Assembly (NCBI GenBank): GCA_963644855.1 | Contig: CAVIQL010000010.1 | Coordinates: 1-64,000 of the forward strand | Reading direction: 5' to 3' | Origin: UBA6398 sp963644855 | GTDB lineage: Bacteria; Bacteroidota; Bacteroidia; Bacteroidales; Bacteroidaceae | DNA: 64,000 nucleotides | Part shown: positions 25,825 to 33,984 of the stretch, piece by piece | Position numbering within the stretch: the first letter of the stretch is position 1 | How the letters are laid out: each line of letters begins with the position of its first letter | The notes under the pieces: generated by a model | The model's input: only the letters and a program-made list of their open reading frames with translations | Database searches by the model: none | What the model was told of the DNA's origin: nothing | Translations under genes and position numbers: made by a program

Positions 25825-28056
25825 TTATTTCAGTTCAAACTTCTTTTTCAATTTCAAATTGTCGGAAGCATTTCCAACCAGGGCTTCAAACTCCCCGGGT
25901 TCCGATTTCCACGCGCTCGATGCCTCGTCGTAAAAACTCAATGCATCGTTGGCAATAGAGATTGCCACATCCTTGCTCTCGCCCGGCTGCAAATAAACTT
26001 TCTTAAAGCCTTTGAGTTCCTTGTAAGGGCGGTCGACCGAAGCCTTAGCATCGTGAATGTAAAGTTGCACCGTTTCCGCGCCCGCACGTTTGCCGGTGTT
26101 TTTCACGTTCACCGTGAAAGTGATGCAATCGTCTTTGGTAACCGTATTCTTATCGGCGCGAAGATTTGAAATTGCGAAAGTGGAATATCCAAGTCCGTGT
26201 CCGAACGCAAAAAGCGGGCGGCATTTCTGTTTGTCTACCCAACGATAGCCCACATATATGCCCTCCTTGTATTCTTCGTCTATTACGTCTTTTTTCTCAC
26301 GCCAAGTGCCCGGATAAGAATTGAGAGCGTGAGCGGGAACATCGTTAAGCGCTGCCCACCAAGTATAAGGAAGTTTTCCACTCGGGTTAGCGTCTCCCAC
26401 AAGCACCGAAGCAAGAGCCTCGCCAGCCTCGGAACCAATAAACCAACCTTGCACAATGGCGGGAACCTTGTTTTTCCACGGCATTGACACGGGATTGCCC
26501 GAAATGTTTACATACACGAAATTCTTGTTTGCTCCGGCGAGTGCCTCAATCAGTTTATCCTGTCCATAAGGAAGCTCGTAGCTTTTTCGATCATTGCCTT
26601 CGCTATCCTGATGCTGCGCTTTGTTTAATCCGCCAAACATTATCACATAGTCGACACCCTTTGCTTTTTCCACCGCCTCGGCAATCAATTCGTCGGCACC
26701 GCGTTTCTCCTGCAAATCCTGCCCGGTAGTTACGCCGTTGTACGTTCCGCCCGTATCGCCAACGTATCCGCGCGCAAAATCAATCTCTATGTTTTTCCCC
26801 AAACGGGCTTTAAGTCCTTCGAGCGGGAGTATTTCTTTCTGCACTTTCAATGAAGAACTACCTCCGCCCACTGTCATCATTTTTATGGCGTTTTCGCCTA
26901 CTACAAGCACGCGTTTGGTTTTGGCAATATCTATAGGCAATACGTTTCTATCGTTTTGCAACAAAACGATTCCTTCTTCTGCTATTTTCTTTGCCGCATC
27001 ATAGTGAGATTCCGAGCACAGAAAACCCGTAGCACGTTTGTTATTCATCGTTGTACGATAGAAAAGGCGCAAAACGCGGCGCACCTTGTCGTCGAGTTCT
27101 TTGGTGGAATATTTCCCTTCTTTGATACCTTTTATATAAGGCATAGCAAGGTAATAACTTTCATAGGCATTTTTTGCACCTTCAGAGAGACCGTTTGTCC
27201 AAGAACCGAATTCCATATCAAGACCATTCCTTATTGCTTGTTCGGTGTCATGACAGCCGCCCCAATCGCTCACTACTACTCCGTCGAATTTCCAATCTCC
27301 TTTTAATATTTTGCCGAGAGTCCATTGGTTATGACAGTTGTGCTCGTTTTTGTAAAGGTTGTAGGCTCCCATTATTGCCCAAGTTTTTCCCTTTTCCACG
27401 GCAGCCTTGAAAGCAGGCAGGTAAATTTCGTGAAGAGCTCTGTCGCTTACTATCACATTCACCTGATGGCGGTATTCTTCGTCGTTGTTCAAGCAATAAT
27501 GCTTCACACACGCCGAAACTCCATTGCTTTGCAATCCCTGTATATAGGGAACAACCATCGTAGAACTGAGATAGGGGTCCTCACCCATGTATTCAAAATT
27601 TCTACCATTGAGAGGAGTGCGAAATATATTCACGCCGGGACCAAGAATCATGTCTTTGTGGCGATAGCGTGCCTCTTCGCCCAAACTCTTTCCGTAAAGA
27701 TTTGCAAGATCAGTGTTCCAGGTTGCCGCCAAACAGGTGAGAGCCGGAAAAGCTACGCACGAATCGTTGGTTTGTCCCGCTTGATTCCATTCGTCCCAAA
27801 GCACATCGGGACGTACTCCGTGAGGACCGTCGTCAGTCCAGAAATCAGGAAATCCCAAACGCGGAACGCCTGCCGAAGAAAACTTGCTTTGAGCATGAAT
27901 CACACGAATTTTCTCTTGCAAAGTCATGCGCGACAACGCATCTTCCACACGCTGCTCCAACGACTTGCTATCGTCAAGATAAACGGGGAACTGCTGCGCC
28001 TGCATCGCGACAACCGATGCCACAAATGCGATACAACTTAAAACTATACGCTTCAT
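25825..28056 (-). CDS. Secreted GH3 beta-glycosidase (beta-glucosidase-like)
   Basis: 743 residues from ATG 28056 (MKRIVLSCIAFVASVVAMQA before QQFPVYLDD); a longer frame reaching 28191 overlaps the recO start and the -7 box at 28095 and is rejected. Domains: GH3 N-terminal barrel with FWTDDGPHGVRPD, GVSACVKHYCLNNDEEYRHQV, and the nucleophile Asp in FDGVVVSDWGG (about residue 265); GH3 C-terminal domain (RVLVVGENAIKMMTVGGGSS, VDYVIMFGG); a fibronectin-III-like domain at the end (FTVNVKNTGKRAGAETVQLYI). Exo-acting beta-glycosidase in the periplasm or on the surface; beside GH43 and a WYL regulator. Confidence 0.95.
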   Translation of the reverse strand: MKRIVLSCIAFVASVVAMQAQQFPVYLDDSKSLEQRVEDALSRMTLQEKIRVIHAQSKFSSAGVPRLGFPDFWTDDGPHGVRPDVLWDEWNQAGQTNDSCVAFPALTCLAATWNTDLANLYGKSLGEEARYRHKDMILGPGVNIFRTPLNGRNFEYMGEDPYLSSTMVVPYIQGLQSNGVSACVKHYCLNNDEEYRHQVNVIVSDRALHEIYLPAFKAAVEKGKTWAIMGAYNLYKNEHNCHNQWTLGKILKGDWKFDGVVVSDWGGCHDTEQAIRNGLDMEFGSWTNGLSEGAKNAYESYYLAMPYIKGIKEGKYSTKELDDKVRRVLRLFYRTTMNNKRATGFLCSESHYDAAKKIAEEGIVLLQNDRNVLPIDIAKTKRVLVVGENAIKMMTVGGGSSSLKVQKEILPLEGLKARLGKNIEIDFARGYVGDTGGTYNGVTTGQDLQEKRGADELIAEAVEKAKGVDYVIMFGGLNKAQHQDSEGNDRKSYELPYGQDKLIEALAGANKNFVYVNISGNPVSMPWKNKVPAIVQGWFIGSEAGEALASVLVGDANPSGKLPYTWWAALNDVPAHALNSYPGTWREKKDVIDEEYKEGIYVGYRWVDKQKCRPLFAFGHGLGYSTFAISNLRADKNTVTKDDCITFTVNVKNTGKRAGAETVQLYIHDAKASVDRPYKELKGFKKVYLQPGESKDVAISIANDALSFYDEASSAWKSEPGEFEALVGNASDNLKLKKKFELK

Positions 28057-28094
28057 ATATAAATAAGATTGATTGTTTTTCTGTTTAGCTCTTG

Positions 28095-28102
28095 CAAAAT
28101 TA
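28095..28102 (-). promoter_or_regulatory. -7 box of the GH3 gene
   Basis: Minus strand TAATTTTG, 38 nt before the start. A second match, TAGTTTTG, lies at 28105-28112. Confidence 0.5.
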
Positions 28103-28146
28103 GCCAAAACTACGTTAGCCGCGCACACAAATACTGCAATATTAGC

Positions 28147-28154
28147 TAACTTTG
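28147..28154 (+). promoter_or_regulatory. -7 box of recO
   Basis: TAACTTTG, 28 nt before the recO start. It overlaps the divergent GH3 promoter region. Confidence 0.6.
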
Positions 28155-28182
28155 CTTTCCCTACACAACGCTTACCCGCAAA

Positions 28183-28908
28183 ATGCTTCAAAACTCAAGA
28201 GCCATAGTGCTGCGCACCATAAAGCATAGCGACTCTACGCTTATTGCCGATGTTTATACCGAAACCGACGGGCGGAGGAGCTTTCTCGTGCGCATTCCAA
28301 AGACCAACAGGGCGGGAGTAAAGAATGTGTTGTTCACACCAATGGCTCTGCTGCAAATAGAATGGAACGACCGCGGCACCACACAACTTATGCGAGTAAA
28401 AGCAGTGCGTGCGGAAAACATCTATTCCACTATCCCCTACTCGCCCACAAAGACTGCGATAGTAATGTTTCTTGCCGAATTTCTGTCGGCAGCTCTTCGC
28501 ACCCCGATAGGCGATGCCGCACTTTTTGAATTCCTTTATGCCTCTATGCGATGGCTCGACGAAGGCGGAGAAAACTGCGCAAACTTTCACATAGTGTTCC
28601 TTCTCCACCTCACTTCCTATCTCGGTTTTATTCCCAACCTCGAAAATTTCTCACCCCGGCATTGGTTTGACATGGACAACGGACGTTTTTCAGCCATTCG
28701 TCCCTCTACGCTCAACGCAATCTCCCCCGAAGAAGCCCAAAACATACCTCTGCTCTTGCGTTTGAAATATGCCACAGCCGCAAAACTATCTGTTTCGCGC
28801 GCCACGCGTTCACGCATTCTGCAAGTCATAATACAATATTATTCCGTGCACTTGCCGGCATTTCCAACCCTGAAATCGCCCGAAATACTGCACGAAATAT
28901 TCGGATAG
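28183..28908 (+). CDS. recO: DNA repair protein RecO
   Basis: 241 residues. RecO loads RecA on SSB-covered DNA with RecR. Seen: N-terminal OB fold SRAIVLRTIKHSDSTLIADVYTETDGRRSFLVRI, then the helical region FLAEFLSAALR, FLYASMRWLDEG and FLLHLTSYLGFIPNLENF. The C-terminal zinc-finger cysteines known in some RecO proteins are absent, as usual in Bacteroidota. Start ATG 28183 follows a TAACTTTG -7 box. Monocistronic, ahead of the tRNA-Glu/rpsT promoter. Confidence 0.93.
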   Translation: MLQNSRAIVLRTIKHSDSTLIADVYTETDGRRSFLVRIPKTNRAGVKNVLFTPMALLQIEWNDRGTTQLMRVKAVRAENIYSTIPYSPTKTAIVMFLAEFLSAALRTPIGDAALFEFLYASMRWLDEGGENCANFHIVFLLHLTSYLGFIPNLENFSPRHWFDMDNGRFSAIRPSTLNAISPEEAQNIPLLLRLKYATAAKLSVSRATRSRILQVIIQYYSVHLPAFPTLKSPEILHEIFG

Positions 28909-28971
28909 CACGCCATTTCGCGCCTTTTTTCAGAAAAATCGCTTGAAATATTAAAAAACTTGCGTAGAAAT

Positions 28972-29002
28972 TTTGTCATTAATATTAAAACCTCTACTTT
29001 TG
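28972..29002 (+). promoter_or_regulatory. Promoter of tRNA-Glu and rpsT
   Basis: TTTG (28972-28975), 19-bp gap, TACTTTTG (28995-29002). The string TACTTTTGCACTCGC is identical to the rRNA promoter at 306, consistent with growth-rate-linked expression. Confidence 0.88.
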
Positions 29003-29046
29003 CACTCGCAACTGAAAGTTAAGGCTTTTAGCTCGCATTAATAGGC

Positions 29047-29118
29047 GGCCGATTCGTCTATCGGTTAGGACGAGAGATTTTCATTCTCTAAAGAGCAGTT
29101 CGACTCTGCTATCGGCTA
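29047..29118 (+). tRNA. tRNA-Glu (anticodon TTC)
   Basis: 72 nt, acceptor GGCCGAT / ATCGGCT with a G-U first pair, anticodon stem AGAGA/TCTCT with loop TTTTCAT, TPsiC loop TTCGACT. No encoded CCA. Lies 21 nt before rpsT behind one shared promoter. Confidence 0.95.
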
Positions 29119-29139
29119 CAATAAAAAAGAAAATAAAAG

Positions 29140-29394
29140 ATGGCTAATCACAAATCATCAATAAAGAGAATCCGTCAGACGGAAGTTCGTCGCTTGCATA
29201 ATCGCTACTATGCAAAGACAATGCGCAACGCTTTGCGCGACCTTCGTGCCACTACAGATAAAGCTTCTGCCGAAGAGCAGTTGCCCAAAGTGCAGCACCT
29301 TCTTGACAAATTGGCTAAGAGCAACATCATTCACAAGAATAAAGTTGCCAACCTTAAGTCTTCGGTTGCTAAGCACGTAAACTCCTTGAAGTAA
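29140..29394 (+). CDS. rpsT: 30S ribosomal protein S20
   Basis: 84 residues, Lys/Arg-rich helical protein that binds 16S rRNA. N-terminus MANHKSSIKRIRQTEVRRLHNR, then AKTMRNALRDLR and IIHKNKVANLKSSVAKHVNSLK are the family pattern. Begins 21 nt after tRNA-Glu; the tRNA and rpsT probably share a transcript that is processed at the tRNA. Followed by a weak hairpin near 29430. Confidence 0.97.
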   Translation: MANHKSSIKRIRQTEVRRLHNRYYAKTMRNALRDLRATTDKASAEEQLPKVQHLLDKLAKSNIIHKNKVANLKSSVAKHVNSLK

Positions 29395-29428
29395 GTTTTT
29401 CATACTATTTATTTTTAGGTTATTTATT

Positions 29429-29470
29429 AAGCGGACGACCCCCCAAAAGGGCTGGATCGCTTTTTATTTT
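29429..29470 (+). terminator. Terminator of rpsT
   Basis: AAGCG (29429-29433) / CGCTT (29458-29462) with inner CCC / GGG (29442-29444/29449-29451), followed by TTTTATTTTTAT. An imperfect stem. Confidence 0.6.
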
Positions 29471-29490
29471 TATTCCATTAAGCCACAACG

Positions 29491-30078
29491 ATGCCCATTG
29501 AACAACTACCTTCTCTATTGGCTCTGATATTAGCCATCGGATACACCCCCGGTCCGGCAAATATCTTCAGCCTCATGTGCTCAATGCGCTACGGAAGAAA
29601 AAAGGCACTCAACATGTGGTTCGGCTTACTCGTAGGATTTTCAATAGCAGTAGTCATTCTCGCCGTGCTCACGCATTTCATCGGCGAAGCAATGGGACAA
29701 TACGTTAAATACGTCAAATATCTTGGCGCGGCATACATATTATATCTCGCCTTGAAAACCTACTCTTCGTCAGGAAAGGCACAAAACAAATCGCGCGACT
29801 GCACTTTTCTTTCCGGAATGATAGTACAACTCACCAATGCCAAGATTCTGCTTTTCGACCTCATGGTATTCTCAACATTTGTACTACCCCACTCCGAAAA
29901 ACTCCCCGATCTGCTTTCCGTAGCACCATTTATCGCCCTCGCAGGACCGGGAGCAAACCTCGTTTGGATGCTTCTTGGCGGTTTTCTTCACAAATTTTTC
30001 TCACGCCATCAGCGCAAAATGGAAATTGCAATGGCACTTTGCCTCGTTTTTTGCGCTGCCGTGATAATCTTTGCATAG
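29491..30078 (+). CDS. LysE/RhtB-family exporter
   Basis: 195 residues with about six hydrophobic segments. The family signature GYTPGPAN is at residues 17-24, followed by the basic loop MRYGRKKALNMWFGLLVGF. LGAAYILYLALKTY and LTNAKILLFDLMVF are the usual later segments. LysE/RhtB proteins export amino acids or derivatives by proton exchange; substrate unknown. Stands between rpsT and gyrB with no obvious promoter of its own; possibly read through from rpsT. Confidence 0.9.
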   Translation: MPIEQLPSLLALILAIGYTPGPANIFSLMCSMRYGRKKALNMWFGLLVGFSIAVVILAVLTHFIGEAMGQYVKYVKYLGAAYILYLALKTYSSSGKAQNKSRDCTFLSGMIVQLTNAKILLFDLMVFSTFVLPHSEKLPDLLSVAPFIALAGPGANLVWMLLGGFLHKFFSRHQRKMEIAMALCLVFCAAVIIFA

Positions 30079-30211
30079 CATCGGCGCACCACAAGCCACT
30101 GCTTCGCCAACACATTCCGCACAAGTAGCTCCAAAAGCAAAAACATCAAAAAACCAACGCAAAAAGGAATGTTTTCAAGCCTATTTTGCACCTTAAAACG
30201 CCAGATTTTAT

Positions 30212-30219
30212 TAACTTTG
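30212..30219 (+). promoter_or_regulatory. -7 box of gyrB
   Basis: TAACTTTG, 35 nt before the gyrB start. A TTTG at 30185-30188 is 23 bp upstream, slightly long. Confidence 0.6.
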
Positions 30220-30254
30220 TAGCTATTAAAACAGACTATTCACAACAGAAAAAT

Positions 30255-32213
30255 ATGGACGAAAGAGAGAAGATAGCGGAAGAGAATTATTCCGCGAGTA
30301 ACATACAAGTTCTTGAAGGTCTCGAGGCTGTTCGCAAGCGCCCCGCTATGTATATTGGCGACATTAGCGAAAAAGGTCTTCACCATCTTGTTTATGAAAC
30401 GGTAGACAACTCTATCGATGAGGCTCTCGCTGGATATTGTACACACGTAGAACTAACTATTTGCGAAGACAACTCAATTATAGTGCAGGACGACGGACGT
30501 GGAATTCCCGTAGATATGCACGAAAAAGAACACAAATCGGCTCTCGAAGTGGTAATGACCGTTCTTCACGCCGGCGGTAAGTTCAATAAAAGTTCCTATA
30601 AAGTATCTGGCGGTCTTCACGGAGTAGGTGTTTCGTGTGTAAACGCACTTTCCACCAAAATGATTTCGCAAGTTTTCCGCAACGGCAAAATCTATCAACA
30701 AGAATACGCAAAAGGAAAAGCCGTATACCCTGTAAAAGTTGTAGGAGAAAGTGATTTACACGGAACTCGTCAGCATTTTTGGCCCGATGGAAGCATTTTC
30801 ATCACAACTACATACAAATATAATATCTTAGCAAACCGCATGCGCGAGCTCGCTTATCTGAACGCCGGACTAAGAATAACGCTTACGGATTTGCGTCCCG
30901 ACGAAGAGGGTAAAACCAAGCAGGAAACCTTCTACAGCGAAAATGGTTTGCGAGAATTTGTAAAGTATATTGACTCGAGCAGAATTCACCTTTTTGACGA
31001 TGTAATTTATCTCAACACCGAGAAAAACGAAATTCCCATCGAGGCTGCGATTATGTACAACACTTCCTCGAACGAGAACATCCATTCGTACGTAAACAAC
31101 ATCAACACTATCGAAGGCGGTACACATGTAATGGGTTTCCGCCAAGCGCTTACTCGCGTGTTGAAGAAATATGCCGAAGACAATTTTCAAAAAGTAATCG
31201 AGAAGAGCAAGATAGAAATCGCTCCCGAGGATTTTCGCGAAGGTCTTACGGCAGTTGTATCGGTTAAGGTTGCCGAGCCGCAGTTTGAAGGGCAAACTAA
31301 GACCAAACTTGGCAATAACGAAGTTGCAGGCGCAGTGAATCAAGCCGTAGCCGAAGCACTTTCAAACTATCTTGAGGAACATCCCAAAGAAGCCAAGTTG
31401 ATTATCGACAAAGTTATTCTTGCTGCCACGGCCCGTATCGCTGCAAAGAAAGCGCGTGAAAGCGTACTTCGCAAAAGTCCGCTTACTGGTGGAGGACTTC
31501 CGGGAAAACTTGCCGACTGTTCTTCAAAAGATCCCGCCGAGTGCGAGCTTTTCCTTGTGGAGGGAGACTCCGCAGGTGGTACAGCAAAGAATGGACGCTC
31601 GCGCAAGACACAAGCGATATTGCCTCTCAGAGGAAAAATTCTCAATGTAGAGAAAGCCCTTTGGCACAAAGCGTTCGAAAGCAACGAAGTAAACAACATA
31701 ATACAAGCGTTGGGCGTTCGCTTTGGCGTGGACGGCGACAGCAAAGAAGCAAACATCGACAAATTGCGTTACCACAAGGTGATAATAATGACCGATGCCG
31801 ATGTCGATGGTTCTCATATCGACACTTTGATAATGACACTCTTTTATCGCTACATACCACAAATCATCGAGAACGGCTATCTCTACATAGCCACTCCGCC
31901 ACTCTATTTGTGCAAGAAAGACAAGCACGAAGAATATTGTTATACCGATGCCGATCGACGTAGGTTTATGGAAAAATATAATGATGGTAGCGAAGAAGGC
32001 GTTTATACACAACGTTACAAAGGTCTCGGAGAAATGAATGCCGAACAACTTTGGGAAACCACCATGGACCCCGAAAGACGCCTTTTGAAGCAGGTAACAA
32101 TCGAAAATGCTACCAATGCAGACTACATATTCTCCATGTTGATGGGCGAAGATGTGGGACCGCGCCGCGAATTTATTGAAACCCACGCAACTTTCGCCAA
32201 TATCGACGCATAG
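30255..32213 (+). CDS. gyrB: DNA gyrase subunit B
   Basis: 652 residues from ATG 30255 (MDEREKIAEENYSASNIQVLEGL); the upstream in-frame extension covers the promoter and is rejected. GHKL ATPase motifs: DNSIDEALAG, QDDGRGIPVDMH, GGLHGVGVSCVNALS. Transducer domain follows, then TOPRIM: LFLVEGDSAGGTA near residue 425 and MTDADVDGSHI near 510. C-terminal QRYKGLGEMNAEQLWETTMDP. Supplies ATP-driven negative supercoiling with GyrA. Length is of the short type, without the extra insert of some gram-negatives. Terminator at 32235. Confidence 0.98.
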   Translation: MDEREKIAEENYSASNIQVLEGLEAVRKRPAMYIGDISEKGLHHLVYETVDNSIDEALAGYCTHVELTICEDNSIIVQDDGRGIPVDMHEKEHKSALEVVMTVLHAGGKFNKSSYKVSGGLHGVGVSCVNALSTKMISQVFRNGKIYQQEYAKGKAVYPVKVVGESDLHGTRQHFWPDGSIFITTTYKYNILANRMRELAYLNAGLRITLTDLRPDEEGKTKQETFYSENGLREFVKYIDSSRIHLFDDVIYLNTEKNEIPIEAAIMYNTSSNENIHSYVNNINTIEGGTHVMGFRQALTRVLKKYAEDNFQKVIEKSKIEIAPEDFREGLTAVVSVKVAEPQFEGQTKTKLGNNEVAGAVNQAVAEALSNYLEEHPKEAKLIIDKVILAATARIAAKKARESVLRKSPLTGGGLPGKLADCSSKDPAECELFLVEGDSAGGTAKNGRSRKTQAILPLRGKILNVEKALWHKAFESNEVNNIIQALGVRFGVDGDSKEANIDKLRYHKVIIMTDADVDGSHIDTLIMTLFYRYIPQIIENGYLYIATPPLYLCKKDKHEEYCYTDADRRRFMEKYNDGSEEGVYTQRYKGLGEMNAEQLWETTMDPERRLLKQVTIENATNADYIFSMLMGEDVGPRREFIETHATFANIDA

Positions 32214-32234
32214 CAGCGGGAGGTTGAACCATAC

Positions 32235-32274
32235 AAAACAGACGTGTTCTAAAAAGGGCACGTCTGTTTTTTTA
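32235..32274 (+). terminator. Terminator of gyrB
   Basis: 12-bp stem AAAACAGACGTG (32235-32246) / CACGTCTGTTTT (32259-32270), then TTTTTA. Confidence 0.9.
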
Positions 32275-32408
32275 TTACCCCGTTTTACCGCCGTATTAAA
32301 AGCACAACTATCTTGCTAAGGCGGACAATCCTTCGAAAAAAGCCATTGATTTTTCTACGCAAACCCTTTTTCTAACTACCTGAAACTATTACAATTGCCA
32401 CACATGCT

Positions 32409-32485
32409 TATATCGTTTGAACGATGTCAGACCTAATTTAAATTCCAAGGCATCTAATTTAAACAAGATGCCTTGTCGTAAAAGA
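32409..32485. repeat. Intergenic hairpin module (Y type), copy 8
   Basis: TATATCGTTTGAACGATGTC, CTAATTTAAATTCCAAGGC and then a perfect CAAGGCATCT / AGATGCCTTG stem ending TCGTAAAAG. Solo Y module without the three boxes, after the gyrB terminator. Confidence 0.75.
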
Positions 32486-32616
32486 CCCAACCATATTATT
32501 TTCTGCCCAACTCTCAATGCGATAACGTTCGTACGGATTTCTATCAAAAAAAATCTATTTTTATCACAAAAACAAGTAGCTTTTAAAATTTTCCATTATA
32601 TTTACATCGATATCAT

Positions 32617-32651
32617 TGGCAGAATGTTCATGAAAACACCAAATTCTGCCA
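32617..32651. other. Isolated 9-bp inverted repeat
   Basis: TGGCAGAAT (32617-32625) / ATTCTGCCA (32643-32651) with a 17-nt loop and no T-run. Possibly a leader structure for the downstream unknown genes. The region 32486-32772 otherwise shows nothing recognisable. Confidence 0.35.
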
Positions 32652-32772
32652 CAACACCAAGCCGCCGACATGCATTAAAGCGACTTGAAAACAAAACAAG
32701 GAAATGTGCAACCGGGACACACAAATTCCAATAAAACAAAAAATGCTCCGCGAAATTTTAATCGGTAAAAAG

Positions 32773-32901
32773 ATGGATAAAGAGAAAAAACTTAGACCTA
32801 TCAGCGAAGAATTGGTAGAAAAAATCTTGAAAGAAGAAAGCAACAACGCTTCCCTTGCATCTAAAAACGCCGCCTGTAACCACCGTGTATCATGCTTATA
32901 A
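32773..32901 (+). CDS. Possible small charged protein
   Basis: 42 residues, MDKEKKLRPISEELVEKILKEE then SNNASLASKNAACNHRVSCL. The first half would form an amphipathic charged helix. It ends 13 nt before the secreted protein at 32915, so it could be a leader gene or an eroded remnant. No family recognised; support is weak. Confidence 0.25.
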   Translation: MDKEKKLRPISEELVEKILKEESNNASLASKNAACNHRVSCL

Positions 32902-32914
32902 AATTTATTCAAAC

Positions 32915-33682
32915 ATGAAACGTCTGATTCTTTTCCTATCTATAATATTCTTTTGCGCAGATGCAATTTCTGCGCAAAAGAAAGATTGTACTCAAAATAC
33001 GTGTAAAAACAGGGCCGACAGTTTGACCGAATCTTACTATCCCGGCATATATAATCTGAGTCCAAATAGTTTGCCTATCGTTCCCAAAAACACCGGAGAC
33101 TTTTACCGCTCAAAACTCGGGGTTATTAACTCGCCTTACGACACTATAAGATGCATCACAACGGTTGGTTATGGCACCCAAAAGGACCACCATGGAAATT
33201 GGGTGGTTGTAGACCTCTTTATAAAAGATTTCACGTATCCCCAAACCAATGAAGTGAGTGTAACCAAGAAGTTCAAACGGCTTAAAAAACATATGAAATT
33301 CAAGGTGAAGGCGTATTTGCGTTTTTGCCCGCCCGACTATGAAAAAGAAGAAATGAAATGTGTAACGGCACACATTTATTATAGTCCTATGTTTCGACAC
33401 CAAACGTACGTGTGGTATGATGTAAAGCCTGTGAAGTTCAGCAAAAAAGCGAAATACGGACCTTTTACGAAAGAAGACTTTGAAAAGGAACGTATTAAGA
33501 GCATGAAAGAACAAAAGGAATTCAAAGAATATTTTGCTCGACTAAACGAAAAGGCGAGAAAAAGGAATCGGAAAATGACTTGGTATGACAAGATGAAAGA
33601 CAAACAAAACGAGCGTAAATGGCTTGAAAGTAGAGGAGTAAAAGATTTGCCCAAACAAGGCAGACATTTTGTTTCGGAATAA
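32915..33682 (+). CDS. Secreted protein of unknown function
   Basis: 255 residues from ATG 32915 (MKRLILFLSIIFFCADAISA before QKKDCTQN). Not recognised. The mature protein has a short Cys pair (DCTQNTC), a beta-rich middle (CITTVGYGTQKDHHGNWVVVDLFIKDF, FKVKAYLRFCPPDYE, VTAHIYYSPMFRHQTYVWYDVKPVKF) and a very basic C-terminal third of charged helix (about residues 180-245, KEQKEFKEYFARLNEKARKR). The basic tail and lack of a sorting domain suggest a periplasmic or outer-membrane-associated protein. Followed by a strong terminator. Confidence 0.75.
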   Translation: MKRLILFLSIIFFCADAISAQKKDCTQNTCKNRADSLTESYYPGIYNLSPNSLPIVPKNTGDFYRSKLGVINSPYDTIRCITTVGYGTQKDHHGNWVVVDLFIKDFTYPQTNEVSVTKKFKRLKKHMKFKVKAYLRFCPPDYEKEEMKCVTAHIYYSPMFRHQTYVWYDVKPVKFSKKAKYGPFTKEDFEKERIKSMKEQKEFKEYFARLNEKARKRNRKMTWYDKMKDKQNERKWLESRGVKDLPKQGRHFVSE

Positions 33683-33690
33683 ATCATTTG

Positions 33691-33730
33691 GGCTGCCAAA
33701 GAATTTACTTTCCTTTGGCAGCCTTTTTTA
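33691..33730 (+). terminator. Terminator of the secreted protein gene at 32915
   Basis: 11-bp stem GGCTGCCAAAG (33691-33701) / CTTTGGCAGCC (33713-33723), then TTTTTTA. Confidence 0.9.
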
Positions 33731-33791
33731 TTGACTAAATCAAGCCCCAAAACGAGAGTTCGCAAAACGCAACAAGCCCGCTGCACAACAA

Positions 33792-33893
33792 TGCGGCATA
33801 TCGTAAAAACGATAACCGATATTTTTTAAATAATGTCGGATATTTTTTAAACAATGTCTGACATTGTTTTTAACACTTTGCCTTGGAATTTTC
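33792..33893. repeat. Three-box 21-bp-period intergenic element, copy 9
   Basis: Left end GGCATATCGTAAAAACG, boxes GATAACCGATATT (33811-33823), AATGTCGGATATT (33832-33844), AATGTCTGACATT (33853-33865), then GTTTTTAACA and GCCTTGGAATTTT, a fragment of the Y module. Confidence 0.92.
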
Positions 33894-33946
33894 TCCATAT
33901 TAGGGGTGTTTTTGTCTAACGCCTTATCTTTTCGGTCAAATTTGCG

Positions 33947-33954
33947 TAACTTTG
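33947..33954 (+). promoter_or_regulatory. -7 box of dgt
   Basis: TAACTTTG, 30 nt before the dgt start. Confidence 0.55.
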
Positions 33955-33984
33955 TGTTGTATAAGGCAAAACATCAGTTGAAGC

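Noticed and set aside
28057..28191. Longer start for the GH3 gene
   Set aside because: It would run into the divergent recO gene and over the promoter boxes; the signal peptide starts at 28056.
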